Shown: piece by piece, positions 47,237 to 57,449 of the stretch
How positions within the stretch are numbered: the first letter of the stretch is position 1
Layout: every line of letters begins with the position of its first letter
Source of the DNA: an uncultured Pelagibacteraceae bacterium
GTDB taxonomy: Bacteria; Pseudomonadota; Alphaproteobacteria; Pelagibacterales; Pelagibacteraceae
DNA length: 64,000 nt
Direction of reading: 5' to 3'
Assembly: GCA_902582315.1 (NCBI GenBank)
Contig: CACHRP010000005.1
Coordinates: 1-64,000 of the forward strand
Translations under genes and position numbers: made by a program
Notes under the pieces: model-generated
The model's input: the letters and a program-made list of their open reading frames with translations, nothing else
Told to the model about the DNA's origin: nothing
The model's database searches: none

Positions 47237-49443
47237 ATCCTTCTTTCTGTTATTTTAGAGTTGTATGCCTCTATAATGTCGTTTTTTTGAAAGTCATTAA
47301 AATCCTTCAAAGTTATTCCACACTCAAGACCAGCTGAAACTTGTTTTGCCTGATTTTTTTCTCTAAAAATCGTATTAATTTTTCCATTATAAATAATTGC
47401 ACCATCTCTGATTACTCTTGCATTCGCATCATTTAAAATCTCACCATCAATTACTTTTGAACCAGCTACTTTTCCAACCTTAGATACTTTAAATATCTCA
47501 AGTATTTCTGCTGAGCCAATAACTTGCTCTTCAATATCTGGGGATAATAAACCTGACATCCTACTTTTAATAAAATCTAGTACCTCGTAGATAATATTAT
47601 ACGATGATATAGAGACTTTTTCTTGTTCAGCCAATTTTTTTGCCTCCTTAGTTGGCTTTACATTAAAAGCAATCAATAATGCTTTAGAAGCTTTTGCTAA
47701 ACTTACGTCAGTTTCTGTAATCATTCCAATATCAGATAAAATGATTTTTGGTTTTATTTCATCGTGTTTAATCTGCATAACGGCGCTAATAATCGCCTCG
47801 GAAGATCCGTGAACATCTGATTTGATAATTATATTTAATTCTTCAGCTTTTTTATCTTTAAAAGCTGATTCTTGTGTTGCAAATGTAATTGGATTTTTAC
47901 CAATTTTAGACTCCTCAATTCTTGCATCACACAAGGACTTAGCCTCTTTTTCATTTTCCAAGACCACAAAGTCATCACCTGATTTGGATGCACCATTTAT
48001 ACCTAGAACCTCAACTGGAGAGGCTGGATATGCCTCTTGGATGTTTTGTCCTAAGTCATTAATTATAGCTCTAACCTTGCCCCACTTCAAACCACTTACA
48101 AAGTAATCACCTTTCTTTAATGTGCCGTTGGTAATAATTATATTCGCAATAGGACCTCTACCTATATCTACTTTTGACTCTAAAACTACTGCATTAGCTT
48201 TAACATTGTAATCTGCTTTTAAATCTAAAAGCTCTGACTGAAGGATTATTGACTCTACTAATTTAGATAAGTTTTGTTTAGTTTTTGTAGATATCTCAAC
48301 CATTAAAGTATCACCTGATAATTCTTCTGCAATTAATTCATGCTCTAACAATTGATTTTTAACTTTCATAGGGTCAGCTTCTGGTAAGTCACATTTATTT
48401 ATTGCTACAACTATTGGTACATTTGCGGCTTTTGCGTGTTTAATAGACTCAATTGTTTGAGGTTTTACTCCATCATCTGCTGCAACAACTAAGACTACAA
48501 TATCTGTCAATTTTGAACCTCTTGCCCGCATTTCTGTGAATGCGGCATGACCAGGTGTATCTATAAAAGTAATTTTGCTTGAGTTATGCTCAATTTGGTA
48601 TGCTCCAACGTGCTGTGTAATTCCTCCGAACTCACCTGAAACTACATTCGCTTTTCTTAGAACATCTAAAACAGAAGTTTTACCGTGATCGACATGTCCC
48701 ATTACTGTAACGATTGGAGGTCTATTTTTAAGGTTTTCAGTTTTTGCTTCTTTAATTTTTTTAATAATTTCTTCAGCTTTTTCCTCTTTTATTGGATTGT
48801 GACCAAACTCTTTAACAAGATATTCGGCGGTATCTGAATCAATAGAATGGTTAATTGTTGCCGTAACTCCCATGCCTAAAAGATGCTTTATAATACTGCT
48901 TGATTGCTCAGCCATTCTATTAGCCAATTCTCTTATTGTTATAACTTGTGGAATATTTACATCTCTTTTTACCGGTTTCAGATCCTCTCTTAAATTCTCT
49001 TTTTGTATATTTCTATTTTCTTTTTGTTTAGCTCTTTTTAGTGATGCTAAACTTCTTGCTCTACCCTCGTCTGCACCGCTCAAAGCTCTTGATACTGTTA
49101 ATTTTAGTTCCCTTCTTTTTGAACTAGTTTTATTTTTAACATCTTTTTTTTCAGGATCTGCTTTTAGTCTTCTTGTTGCTCTTTGCTCTGCAAGTTTTCT
49201 TTTTTCATAATCATTAGAGGGTACGTTTGGTTTATCATAAACTTGTGTTTTTAATTTTGTTGAATTATTTTTTTTAAAATTAGTGTCTTGGCGGTTAAAA
49301 TTAAAGGATCTTTTATTTGAAAATTTATTACTCTTCTTTTCAATTAATACTGAGTTTTTCCCTTGAGTTTTAGCTCTTTCAATATTTGATATGGATTTTT
49401 TTAAGTTTCCTGATAATTTTAGTTTGATTTTTTTTTTGTCCAT
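47233..49443 (-). CDS. infB: Translation initiation factor IF-2
   Basis: This 736-residue GTPase places initiator tRNA on the ribosome. The N-terminal about 160 residues are basic and low complexity, shorter than in many proteobacteria. The IF2N-like segment VITIRELANRMAEQS precedes the G domain with G1 GHVDHGKTSVLD, G3 DTPGHAAF and G4 NKCDLPEAD (about 246-360). Domains II to IV follow. It starts 10 nt after nusA, with ylxR, which usually lies between, absent. Confidence 0.98.
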   Translation of the reverse strand: MDKKKIKLKLSGNLKKSISNIERAKTQGKNSVLIEKKSNKFSNKRSFNFNRQDTNFKKNNSTKLKTQVYDKPNVPSNDYEKRKLAEQRATRRLKADPEKKDVKNKTSSKRRELKLTVSRALSGADEGRARSLASLKRAKQKENRNIQKENLREDLKPVKRDVNIPQVITIRELANRMAEQSSSIIKHLLGMGVTATINHSIDSDTAEYLVKEFGHNPIKEEKAEEIIKKIKEAKTENLKNRPPIVTVMGHVDHGKTSVLDVLRKANVVSGEFGGITQHVGAYQIEHNSSKITFIDTPGHAAFTEMRARGSKLTDIVVLVVAADDGVKPQTIESIKHAKAANVPIVVAINKCDLPEADPMKVKNQLLEHELIAEELSGDTLMVEISTKTKQNLSKLVESIILQSELLDLKADYNVKANAVVLESKVDIGRGPIANIIITNGTLKKGDYFVSGLKWGKVRAIINDLGQNIQEAYPASPVEVLGINGASKSGDDFVVLENEKEAKSLCDARIEESKIGKNPITFATQESAFKDKKAEELNIIIKSDVHGSSEAIISAVMQIKHDEIKPKIILSDIGMITETDVSLAKASKALLIAFNVKPTKEAKKLAEQEKVSISSYNIIYEVLDFIKSRMSGLLSPDIEEQVIGSAEILEIFKVSKVGKVAGSKVIDGEILNDANARVIRDGAIIYNGKINTIFREKNQAKQVSAGLECGITLKDFNDFQKNDIIEAYNSKITERRI

Positions 49444-49453
49444 AACTCATCTT

Positions 49454-51007
49454 TCAATCTTTATAAACTTTACTTCTAGCTGACATAATAAGTTCATCAG
49501 CCTCTTTTTTTGATAATGCAAAATCCTCTAAATGACCCTGTATTCTTACTCTTTCACCCTTTACAATATCGTAACCTCCAGTTAATTCGTCAGAAGCAAG
49601 ATCTGCAAAATCATTTAATGTTAATATCTTTTGCTCTCCAAGTGTAACTAGCATACCTGGTGTTAATCCTTCATGATTTATCAGATCGTTTTCAAGTCCA
49701 AGTTCTTTTATTTTTTTCGAAATCTCTTCTTGGTCTTTCTTATAAAATTCATTTGCTCTATCTAATAACTCTTTAGCTGTATCTTCTTCTATGCCCTCAA
49801 TCTTTATAATATCCTCAACTGTTGAGTCTTTTAAATCATCTATAGAAGAGAAGCCTTCTGCAACTAATAGCTGTCCTAATGTCTCGTCTAACTCTAAATT
49901 TTTAACGAAATTTTCTGTCTTCTCTTTAAACTCAGTTTGTCTTCTTTCTGAGTCTTCCTGATCAGTCATAATATTTATCTCGTAATTCATTAGTTTAGTT
50001 GCTAGCCTTACATTTTGTCCTCTACGACCAATTGCTTTACTTAAGTTTTCCTCAGTCAAAATTACATCTAATTTTTTATTTTCAATATCAACATTTACTC
50101 TTTGAACTTCTGCAGGGGACAATGCGTTTGAAACAACTACGGCTGGGTCTTCTGACCAATTAACGATATCTATTTTTTCACCTTGCAATTCGTTTACCAC
50201 AGCTTGTACACGGCTTCCTCTCATGCCTACACAAGCTCCAACTGGATCTAATGAATTATCGATTGCTTTCACACAAATTTTTGCTCGACTTCCTGGATCT
50301 CGTGCAGAAGAAATAATTTCGATTAAACCATCATAAATTTCTGGCACTTCTTGTATAAATAATTTTTCCATAAATTTAGGGTGGGCTCTTGATAAAAATA
50401 TTTGTTGACCTCTTTGTTCTCTTCTTACATCACTGCAATAAGCTTTAATCCTATCACCTGCTTTTATATTTTCTCTTGGGATTAATTCATTCTTTTGAAT
50501 TATTGCTTCCGTTCTTCCTAAATCAACAATTATGTTTCCAAATTCAAGTCTTTTAACAATTCCGCTTAATATCGTATCTTTTTTATCTTTAAAATCGTTA
50601 AACTGTCTTTCTCTTTCAGCCTCTCTAACGTTAAAACTTATCACCTGCTTTGCCGTTTGTGCTGCTATACGACCAAAATCAAATGAAGGCAATGTTTGCA
50701 GAATAGTATCGCCAATTTTTTTGTGCTTATTTTCATCACTCAAATTTTGAGCATCATTTAAACTTATTTCAGTATTCAAATTTTCAGGGTTTTCAGTGAT
50801 TATAAGTTTTCTAAAAATTCCTATATCACCATTTTCTCTATTAATTTGAACTTCGATTTCGTTTTCTTGCCCAAATTTAGATTTAGCCGCTTTTGCTATA
50901 CCAGTTTCCATAGAATTTATTATTACTTCTTTGTCTATAGATTTCTCTAAAGCTACAGCTTCTGCTATTCTTATTAATTCTAGTTTATCTGCTCTTCTAT
51001 TAAGCAT
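49454..51007 (-). CDS. nusA: Transcription termination/antitermination protein NusA
   Basis: This 517-residue protein has the alphaproteobacterial NusA layout. The N-terminal polymerase-binding domain covers about 1-125. An S1 domain follows (ILSGIVKRLEFGNIIVDLG). Two KH domains include GACVGMRGSRVQAV and AIGRRGQNVRLATKL. C-terminal helix-hairpin-helix repeats are near residue 370 and beyond. The start codon follows GGAAGGAATAA, a good Shine-Dalgarno. A terminator hairpin with nine U residues ends exactly before that site. rimP, usually upstream, is absent. Confidence 0.97.
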   Translation of the reverse strand: MLNRRADKLELIRIAEAVALEKSIDKEVIINSMETGIAKAAKSKFGQENEIEVQINRENGDIGIFRKLIITENPENLNTEISLNDAQNLSDENKHKKIGDTILQTLPSFDFGRIAAQTAKQVISFNVREAERERQFNDFKDKKDTILSGIVKRLEFGNIIVDLGRTEAIIQKNELIPRENIKAGDRIKAYCSDVRREQRGQQIFLSRAHPKFMEKLFIQEVPEIYDGLIEIISSARDPGSRAKICVKAIDNSLDPVGACVGMRGSRVQAVVNELQGEKIDIVNWSEDPAVVVSNALSPAEVQRVNVDIENKKLDVILTEENLSKAIGRRGQNVRLATKLMNYEINIMTDQEDSERRQTEFKEKTENFVKNLELDETLGQLLVAEGFSSIDDLKDSTVEDIIKIEGIEEDTAKELLDRANEFYKKDQEEISKKIKELGLENDLINHEGLTPGMLVTLGEQKILTLNDFADLASDELTGGYDIVKGERVRIQGHLEDFALSKKEADELIMSARSKVYKD

Positions 51008-51018
51008 TTATTCCTTCC

Positions 51019-51046
51019 AAAAAAAAATGGGCCGAAGCCCATTTTT
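51019..51046 (-). terminator. Strong intrinsic terminator or attenuator directly before the nusA ribosome site
   Basis: On the minus strand AAAAATGGGC-TTCG-GCCCATTTTT forms a stem with a stable UUCG tetraloop, followed by nine T residues that touch the nusA Shine-Dalgarno GGAAGG. It serves as the metK terminator and, since a promoter candidate lies upstream of it, may attenuate nusA. Confidence 0.88.
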
Positions 51047-51066
51047 GAAATTTCAATAATGTGAAT

Positions 51067-51096
51067 TTAATATAAGTATTTTTCTTAAATTTTCAA
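51067..51096 (-). promoter_or_regulatory. Candidate nusA promoter upstream of the hairpin
   Basis: On the minus strand TTGAAA (51096-51091), an 18-nt spacer and TATTAA (51072-51067) form a possible sigma-70 promoter just after the metK stop. Transcripts would begin near 51060 and run into the hairpin after about 14 nt. Confidence 0.35.
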
Positions 51097-51102
51097 CTTT
51101 AT

Positions 51103-52266
51103 TTACTTACTAAATACTGATGCTTTATCAGTCTTTTCCCATGAAAACGATCCATCGCTGCCTGGGTCTCTACCAAAATGTCCATAGGCAGCTGATTTTT
51201 CATAAATTGGTTTATTTAATCCCAGCATTTCTCTAATTCCTCTCGGGCTAAGATCGAAATTTTCTTTTATAAGTTTCTCAACATGTAGATTTTTTTCTTC
51301 ATCATTGTTGAACAAATCTACATAAATAGACAAAGGTTTTGAAACTCCTATTGCGTAAGCTAACTGTATCAAACATTTGTCTGCAATTTTCGATGCCACA
51401 ATATTTTTTGCTAAATATCTTGATGCATATGCTGCAGATCTATCGACTTTAGTTGGATCTTTACCTGAAAAAGCTCCCCCACCGTGAGGTGCCGCACCTC
51501 CATATGTATCAACAATTATTTTTCTTCCAGTCAGACCACTGTCCCCATCTGGGCCACCAATTACAAAATTTCCTGTGGGATTAATATATATTTCATTTTC
51601 GTCAAGACTCCCAAGCAAGTTTTTTGGGATAGATCTTTCAATATAAGGCATACAAAGATCTTTTACTTGAGCTAAATTCACATCTTTTGAATGTTGTGTG
51701 GAGATCACAACTGATTTTACGGCTTTTGGCACCCCATCTTTGTATTCAATGGTAATTTGACTTTTCGAGTCTGGCTCTATTCCTTTTAGCTTTCCAGATT
51801 TTCTATCTTCAGCCATAAGTCTTAATATTCTGTGCGAAAAATGAATTGGAGCTGGCATAAGCACATCAGTCTCGTTACATGCATAACCAAACATAATTCC
51901 TTGGTCCCCTGCACCTTCATCTTTATTACCAGATGAGTCAACTCCCATAGCAATATCAGCTGATTGGGAGTGTAAATGACATTCAATTTTAGTTGCTTCT
52001 TTATAAGTAAAACCATCCTGGTCGTAACCAATATCTTTTATACAATCTCTAACCTTGGAAATTAATTCATCTTTTTTTATATCCGGTCCTCGTGTTTCTC
52101 CCGCCAAAACAACTTTATTTGTTGTGGTCAAAGTCTCACATGCTACCCTAGCTTCGGGTTCCATGCCTAAATAGGTGTCTACAACCATGTCTGAAATTCT
52201 ATCGCAAACTTTATCTGGGTGACCTTCTGATACTGATTCACTAGTGAACAAATAATCTTTTTTCAT
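51103..52266 (-). CDS. metK: S-adenosylmethionine synthetase
   Basis: This 387-residue enzyme makes SAM from methionine and ATP. Motifs in order: [14 protein letters not shown] (about 13-26), the ATP-binding [15 protein letters not shown] near 117, and the P-loop-like [19 protein letters not shown] near 262. It lies one base after lnt, so no SAM riboswitch precedes it in its own leader; any SAM control would act further upstream. A terminator follows 57 nt downstream. Confidence 0.98.
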   Translation of the reverse strand: MKKDYLFTSESVSEGHPDKVCDRISDMVVDTYLGMEPEARVACETLTTTNKVVLAGETRGPDIKKDELISKVRDCIKDIGYDQDGFTYKEATKIECHLHSQSADIAMGVDSSGNKDEGAGDQGIMFGYACNETDVLMPAPIHFSHRILRLMAEDRKSGKLKGIEPDSKSQITIEYKDGVPKAVKSVVISTQHSKDVNLAQVKDLCMPYIERSIPKNLLGSLDENEIYINPTGNFVIGGPDGDSGLTGRKIIVDTYGGAAPHGGGAFSGKDPTKVDRSAAYASRYLAKNIVASKIADKCLIQLAYAIGVSKPLSIYVDLFNNDEEKNLHVEKLIKENFDLSPRGIREMLGLNKPIYEKSAAYGHFGRDPGSDGSFSWEKTDKASVFSK

Positions 52267-52267
52267 T

Positions 52268-53809
52268 TTATTTTATCTCCCTATTTGTTTTTAAAAAAAA
52301 AATTAAGCTAATATAAATAGTGATAAAATAAAAGAACATATTATTCCCATATTTAGAAAAAAAAGTTTTTTTAGGGTTTTTTATTTGGTTTATTTCAATT
52401 ACTCCCTCATAAGTTGACTCTGACATTTTCAAAATTTGTCCATAAGGATCGACTAAAGCTGATGTTCCATTATTGGTTGATCTAATGATGCTTTTACCTT
52501 CTTCGATTGATCGAAAAATAGAGTGAGAAAAATGTTGATGAGGTCCGATTGATTGTCCAAACCATCCATCTTCTGATATATTTATTATTAAGTCATAATT
52601 TTTTTTTTGTGAAAGTCTGCCTGAATAAATAATTTCGTAACAAATTAATGGCAGAAAGCTTATATCGAATTCATAATTTTTTAAATTAATTATATTTCTT
52701 TTTTCACCAGATGAGTACGAATTGTAAAAATTCGTAATAGATTTTATACCTAAATTTTTTAAATACTTTTCTAAAGGTAAAAATTCACCAAATGGAACTA
52801 GTTTATTTTTATTATAAACTCCTATTTTATCTAAATTATTATTTACTACAGCCAATGAGTTAAAAGTTTTGTTATTAACAATATTGTTAACTCCAAATAT
52901 TATTAAATGCTTATCGCTAAATTTTTCGTTAAAAATATTTTTGTATTTTTTTAAATTATCCAATTCTGTGTTATTAAATACACCTTCGGGCCACACAAAT
53001 ATAGTTTTAGTATCTTTATTTGGTTTGCTTAATTGTATTAAACTTTGAAGTATATCTTCCTCATTTTCAGTATGGTAAAATCTCTCAATTCCAATTTTTG
53101 GAGAAACGATCTTTATTAAAAAATTATTATTTTTAAATGAAATTTCCTTCGATTTTTTAAGATTTAGATGACCAAATACAACACCAGAAATTAATAATAA
53201 TCCATATGAAATTACAAAATATTTATCGTATTTACCTTTGTTTAGGAAAAAAAGCGAAGGCAAAACAAATAATGTCAAACAAAATAAATTAAAACTATAT
53301 GTCCCGATCAATGAAAGTGTTTGCAACAAATAAGAAAAATCAGAGAATGAAAATGATATTAAGTTCCAAGGAAAACCTGATAAAATATTTCCTCTTAAAT
53401 ATTCTAAAATTGAAAGTAAGCCCGAAAAAGCTAAGACCAAAGATATATTGCTAAACTTTTTAAAATAAGAGAAAAAGTATGTAGCTAGTCCGTAAAATAT
53501 TCCTAGAAACAATGGAATTAAGACTAAGGCGGTTGGAATAAGTATTTTAAAATTTTGATCAAATGTAAGAGATATAGTTATCCAATACAAACTAGATATA
53601 AAATAACCAAAACCAAACATCCAACCATAAAAAAAATACTCCTTTTTAGATAATGAAAATCTTTGATTTGCAAAAAAAATAAATAATGCTGAAAATGTAA
53701 AAAAATTTATTAAAAAAAAGTTGTAAGGTGGTAGACTGAATGAACTTAATACCCCAAGAGAAATAATATAAACATAGGATAATAATTTTTTTTTTACAAT
53801 TTTTTTCAA
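52268..53809 (-). CDS. lnt: Apolipoprotein N-acyltransferase
   Basis: This 513-residue inner-membrane protein N-acylates lipoproteins such as the LptM found in this window. It has about six N-terminal transmembrane helices and a C-terminal nitrilase domain. The catalytic triad is visible as Glu in FVWPEGVF, Lys in [11 protein letters not shown] and Cys in [10 protein letters not shown] last helix ends the protein. It overlaps ybeY by 4 nt; corC, usually between them, is absent here. Confidence 0.95.
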   Translation of the reverse strand: MKKIVKKKLLSYVYIISLGVLSSFSLPPYNFFLINFFTFSALFIFFANQRFSLSKKEYFFYGWMFGFGYFISSLYWITISLTFDQNFKILIPTALVLIPLFLGIFYGLATYFFSYFKKFSNISLVLAFSGLLSILEYLRGNILSGFPWNLISFSFSDFSYLLQTLSLIGTYSFNLFCLTLFVLPSLFFLNKGKYDKYFVISYGLLLISGVVFGHLNLKKSKEISFKNNNFLIKIVSPKIGIERFYHTENEEDILQSLIQLSKPNKDTKTIFVWPEGVFNNTELDNLKKYKNIFNEKFSDKHLIIFGVNNIVNNKTFNSLAVVNNNLDKIGVYNKNKLVPFGEFLPLEKYLKNLGIKSITNFYNSYSSGEKRNIINLKNYEFDISFLPLICYEIIYSGRLSQKKNYDLIINISEDGWFGQSIGPHQHFSHSIFRSIEEGKSIIRSTNNGTSALVDPYGQILKMSESTYEGVIEINQIKNPKKTFFSKYGNNMFFYFITIYISLIFFLKTNREIK

Positions 53810-54261
53810 ATCTTATTTTTCACCAAATTATAGATTTTATTTTCTTCTATTTGCATTTTATAAAAATCCTTGTTTTTTTTATGGTTAAATCCATTTAAAT
53901 GCAAAAAACCATGAATAAATATTTTTACAACTCTTTTTTTAAATTCTAGTAGTTTTATCGTTTTTGGTTTGTTCATAAATTCGTAACTTATGATTATATC
54001 TCCTAAATAAAAAAATTTATTGTCAATTCTTTTTTTAATTGGAAAAGATAATATATCTGTAGCTTTATTTTTTTTTCGAAAAATTCTATTCAGTTTTTTT
54101 ATTTTTGAATTACTTGATAATAAGACTGTGATAATTGTTTTTTTATTTTTTAAAATATATTTTTTAGGTAAATTTTTTAATATTTTATTAAATAAAAAAG
54201 TAATGTTTCTTATTTTCTTTTTCCAAGCTGTGTTATCTATGATAACTTCAGCTTTAATCAT
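53806..54261 (-). CDS. ybeY: Endoribonuclease YbeY
   Basis: This 151-residue metal-dependent RNase is involved in 16S rRNA 3' maturation and ribosome quality control. The zinc motif H-x3-H-x5-H is present as HGFLHLNGFNH near residue 115. The upstream strand KKNKATDILSFPIKK matches the conserved TDVLSFP segment of the family with Ile for Val. It overlaps phoH by 8 nt. Confidence 0.94.
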   Translation of the reverse strand: MIKAEVIIDNTAWKKKIRNITFLFNKILKNLPKKYILKNKKTIITVLLSSNSKIKKLNRIFRKKNKATDILSFPIKKRIDNKFFYLGDIIISYEFMNKPKTIKLLEFKKRVVKIFIHGFLHLNGFNHKKNKDFYKMQIEENKIYNLVKNKI

Positions 54262-55255
54262 CTTTTTGATTTGAATAGGCTTTTACTATTTTCGAAACTA
54301 GTGGATGCCTCACTACATCTGAATGATCAAAATCAACTACTGAAATTTCATCTAGGTGACCTATAAGATTTTTAGATCTATTTAAGCCTGATAAAGATTT
54401 ATTTGGCAAATCTATTTGTGATGGATCGCCATTAACAACTATTTTAGAGTTTTCCCCAATTCTCGTTAAAAACATTTTAATTTGTGTATCGGTTGCATTT
54501 TGAGCCTCATCTAAAATTGCAAATGAATTTTTTAATGTTCTTCCTCGCATAAATGCCAGTGGTGCAATTTCAATATCTCCAATCTCTATTTTTTTTTGAA
54601 TTTTTTCAAAGTCCAACAAATCATATAAAGAATCGTATAAAGGTCTGAGATAAGGATCAACTTTTTCCCTCATATCTCCAGGCAAAAAACCAAGCCTTTC
54701 TCCAGCTTCAACTGCGGGCCTGGATAAAATAATTCTTTCAATCTTTTTTTCTAAAAGCATAGTTAATGCAACGGCAACAGCTAAAAAGGTTTTTCCAGTT
54801 CCTGCTGGACCTGTAGAAATTATGATTTCACTTTCTTTTAAAGCTCTAACATATTCTTTTTGTTTTTCAGATCTTGGAATAACTGATTTTTTTGGTGTCT
54901 TAATTATATATTCAATTTTTTGACCAGTATTGCTATTTTCGCTTATCATAAATTTGTTTATTGAAGATAATATATCTTTTTTCTCTATCGATCCATTATT
55001 TATAAATTGATCAGAAAGAAACATAATTGCATTTTTCACTATTTCATTATTCTTTTGATCACTTTTAATAATTATAGAATTACCTCTAAAGTATAAATTT
55101 GTTCCAGTTAATTTCTCAAGTTCTTTAAGATTTTTATTAAATTCACCAACTACACCCATCAATAGGTCATTATCTTGAAATATTACACTTAGGCTATCAT
55201 TATCAGAGTAAACAAAATTTATTTTACTTTTAAAATTTGAACTAGTTTTATTCAA
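54254..55255 (-). CDS. ybeZ: PhoH-like ATPase (YbeZ)
   Basis: This 333-residue P-loop ATPase has the N-terminal KH-like segment, then Walker A GPAGTGKTFLAVAVAL (about 145-160), RPAVEAGERLGFLPGD and Walker B FAILDEAQNAT. YbeZ works with YbeY in rRNA processing and the pair is almost always adjacent. It lies 2 nt after miaB on the same strand. Confidence 0.95.
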   Translation of the reverse strand: MNKTSSNFKSKINFVYSDNDSLSVIFQDNDLLMGVVGEFNKNLKELEKLTGTNLYFRGNSIIIKSDQKNNEIVKNAIMFLSDQFINNGSIEKKDILSSINKFMISENSNTGQKIEYIIKTPKKSVIPRSEKQKEYVRALKESEIIISTGPAGTGKTFLAVAVALTMLLEKKIERIILSRPAVEAGERLGFLPGDMREKVDPYLRPLYDSLYDLLDFEKIQKKIEIGDIEIAPLAFMRGRTLKNSFAILDEAQNATDTQIKMFLTRIGENSKIVVNGDPSQIDLPNKSLSGLNRSKNLIGHLDEISVVDFDHSDVVRHPLVSKIVKAYSNQKDD

Positions 55256-55257
55256 TT

Positions 55258-56598
55258 CTATGCTGCTTTAAATTTATATTTATTACTAAATTCACCAATC
55301 AAAGTATTTTGATTTGTTTTCACCACTTTAACTTGAACAACTTTTCCAATTAAACTCTTGCTACCCTCAAAAATAACTGAATTCATATATATATTTCTTC
55401 CAAATAATTTTTTTTGTTCCTTAATTTCATTTTCTACTAAGACATCAATATATTTATTTTCAAAAGATTTGTTTTTTAATTTTTGATATCCAAATAATTT
55501 TTCTTGTATAATTTTCAGTCTTACCTTGGAAATTTTTTCATCGATTGGTTTTAATTTTGAAGCAGTTGTACCTGGTCTTGGACTAAAAATAAAAGAGAAT
55601 GAATTTATAAATTTAATTGTATCTATTAGTTTTATTGTATTTTCAAAATCTTCGATCTCTTCTCCTGGGTATCCAATAATAAAGTCGCTCGAGAATTCTA
55701 TTTTCTCATTAATTTTTTTCAAATAATTAAATGTAGAAATATATTCCTTTACCTTATGTTTTCTGTTCATTAATTTTAATATTTTATCAGAACCAGATTG
55801 TATTGGTAAATGAACGAGTGGCATCAGTTTTTTTGAATTTTTATAACAGTCTAATAAATCTTTAGTCATATCTCTTGGATGAGAAGTTGTATAACGTATT
55901 CTCTCAATGCCATTAATTTTCTCAAGAGACATGATTAGATCTGAGAGTCGAAATTCTTTACTTACTTCTTTATACCTATATGCATTCACATTTTGTCCTA
56001 ATAAAATTATTTCCTTAGAACCATTTTGAACCATCCTATTTGCTTCATCGATTATTTGATTAAAAGGTCTTGAATATTCTGGTCCTCGTGTATACGGAAC
56101 GACACAGAAGTGACAAAATTTATCACATCCTTCTTGTATCGTTAAAAATGATGAAACTTTACTATTCTTATTTTGTATTTTGCTTAAGTAATTAAATTTT
56201 TCTAAGGTATCAAAATCTGTAATCTCATTTTTCTGTTTATTTTTTTCAAATTTTAAAATAGTTTCGTTAAGCTTATGATAGGATTGTGGTCCAATAACTA
56301 AATCTATGTAAGGTTCTCTATTTAACATCTCAGAATTTTCAGCTTGTGCAACACATCCAACGACTATCACTAATGGTTTTTTTTTATTGAGAAACGCCTC
56401 CCTTACTCTACCGATTTCATGATAGACTTTTTCTTTAGCTTTATCCCTTATGTGACAAGTGTTTAAAACAAAACAATTTGCAGAGTCTAAATCTTCGGAT
56501 TTTTCGTATCCAATATTTTTAAGAGTATCGGTTATTTTGTCAGAGTCATAAACATTCATCTGACAACCAAATGTTTTAACAAATACTTTTTTTGACAT
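55258..56598 (-). CDS. miaB: tRNA-2-methylthio-N6-dimethylallyladenosine synthase
   Basis: This 446-residue radical-SAM methylthiotransferase modifies A37 of tRNAs that read UNN codons, which includes tRNA-Leu(CAA). The N-terminal UPF0004 domain supplies three cluster cysteines (Cys12 in TFGCQMNVYDSD and two further on). The radical SAM motif is CDKFCHFCVVPYTRG near 153-167, and a C-terminal TRAM domain is present. The ATG shares a base with the fur stop (TAATG), in the alphaproteobacterial order fur-miaB-ybeZ-ybeY. Confidence 0.97.
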   Translation of the reverse strand: MSKKVFVKTFGCQMNVYDSDKITDTLKNIGYEKSEDLDSANCFVLNTCHIRDKAKEKVYHEIGRVREAFLNKKKPLVIVVGCVAQAENSEMLNREPYIDLVIGPQSYHKLNETILKFEKNKQKNEITDFDTLEKFNYLSKIQNKNSKVSSFLTIQEGCDKFCHFCVVPYTRGPEYSRPFNQIIDEANRMVQNGSKEIILLGQNVNAYRYKEVSKEFRLSDLIMSLEKINGIERIRYTTSHPRDMTKDLLDCYKNSKKLMPLVHLPIQSGSDKILKLMNRKHKVKEYISTFNYLKKINEKIEFSSDFIIGYPGEEIEDFENTIKLIDTIKFINSFSFIFSPRPGTTASKLKPIDEKISKVRLKIIQEKLFGYQKLKNKSFENKYIDVLVENEIKEQKKLFGRNIYMNSVIFEGSKSLIGKVVQVKVVKTNQNTLIGEFSNKYKFKAA

Positions 56599-57030
56599 TA
56601 ATTATTTTTTTTTTTGACACCGTATAATTCAAGTTTATGATCAACTAGTTCATATCCATACTTTTCTGCAACTTTTTTTTGTAAATTTTCAATTTCGTTG
56701 TCAACAAATTCTATAATCTCTCCTGTTTTAACATCAATCAAATGATCATGATGACTCTCTCTCAATTCCTCATACCTTGCTTTCCCTCCTTTAAAATCGT
56801 GTTTAGTTAAAATGCCTGCTTCTTCAAAAAAGCTTTACAGTTCTATAAACTGTAGCAATACTGATTTTAGGGTCAATTTTAAGTACTCTTTTATAGAGTT
56901 CGTCGACGTCTGGATGATCGGACTCTCCATAATTTTTTTTTGACTCTGAAACAACTCTTGCAATGGTTTTTCTTTGGTCAGTAAGTTTTACTCCTTTTGC
57001 TAAACATTTTTGCTCAATTGTATCTGACAT
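56598..57030 (-). pseudogene. fur: Fur-family regulator with a single-base frameshift
   Basis: The first 68 codons (winged helix, ATVYRTVKLF) are in one frame and stop at TGA. After removing one T from the T6 run (A6 at 56826-56831 on the plus strand) the frame continues without a stop as EEAGILTKHDFKGGKARYEE, then the metal-site SHHDHLIDVKTGEI, and ends with TAA overlapping miaB by one base. The whole span is 433 nt, exactly one over a 143-residue gene. The protein lacks C-terminal cysteines, as in alphaproteobacterial Fur/Mur. It may be a sequencing or assembly error, a real mutation, or slippage at the homopolymer. Confidence 0.9.
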
Positions 57031-57038
57031 ATTTTATT

Positions 57039-57449
57039 TTAACTTAAATAAACAGGTTTAATCAAATTTTTTTTAATATTAAATTTATTACATAAATTGG
57101 GCAATTCTCCTAGGTTTTTTAAGTTCCATTGATAATCATGATTTTTTTTTTTATGTTTTAAATCGAGGTAGCTATAAGCATAATAATCGATCTTTTTGGA
57201 CATATGTATGGCTTTAACAATAGATAATGAATTTCTTATACCGGCATAACTTCCTGGTCCTCTATTGACGTATATTTTTTTAATTTTCTCTAATTTAGTT
57301 TTATATTTTAATATAAATTTATTAATTAAAATTATCAATTTATCATAATTCTTTTTACTATTAATGTAAGTGCCTGTATAAATATTTTTATTTAAAATGA
57401 GGCCTAATAAAATTTTTTCACCTGTTGCATCTATTATTAATGTTTTCAT
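57039..57449 (-). CDS. tsaB: Short TsaB-like tRNA threonylcarbamoyladenosine protein
   Basis: This 136-residue protein is clearly TsaB by its N-terminal ASKHA fold (MKTLIIDATGEKILLGL) and the family motif NRGPGSYAGIRNSL near residue 65. Usual TsaB length is about 220, so most of the second ASKHA lobe is missing or strongly diverged. TsaB is a platform for TsaD in making t6A on tRNAs. It lies 8 nt upstream of fur, as in other alphaproteobacteria, but rimI is not present. Its 5' 53 nt overlap a divergent gene. Confidence 0.82.
   Translation of the reverse strand: MKTLIIDATGEKILLGLILNKNIYTGTYINSKKNYDKLIILINKFILKYKTKLEKIKKIYVNRGPGSYAGIRNSLSIVKAIHMSKKIDYYAYSYLDLKHKKKNHDYQWNLKNLGELPNLCNKFNIKKNLIKPVYLS

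Noticed and set aside
52267-52330. SAM riboswitch before metK
   Set aside because: metK starts one base after the lnt stop; there is no leader in which a riboswitch could fit.
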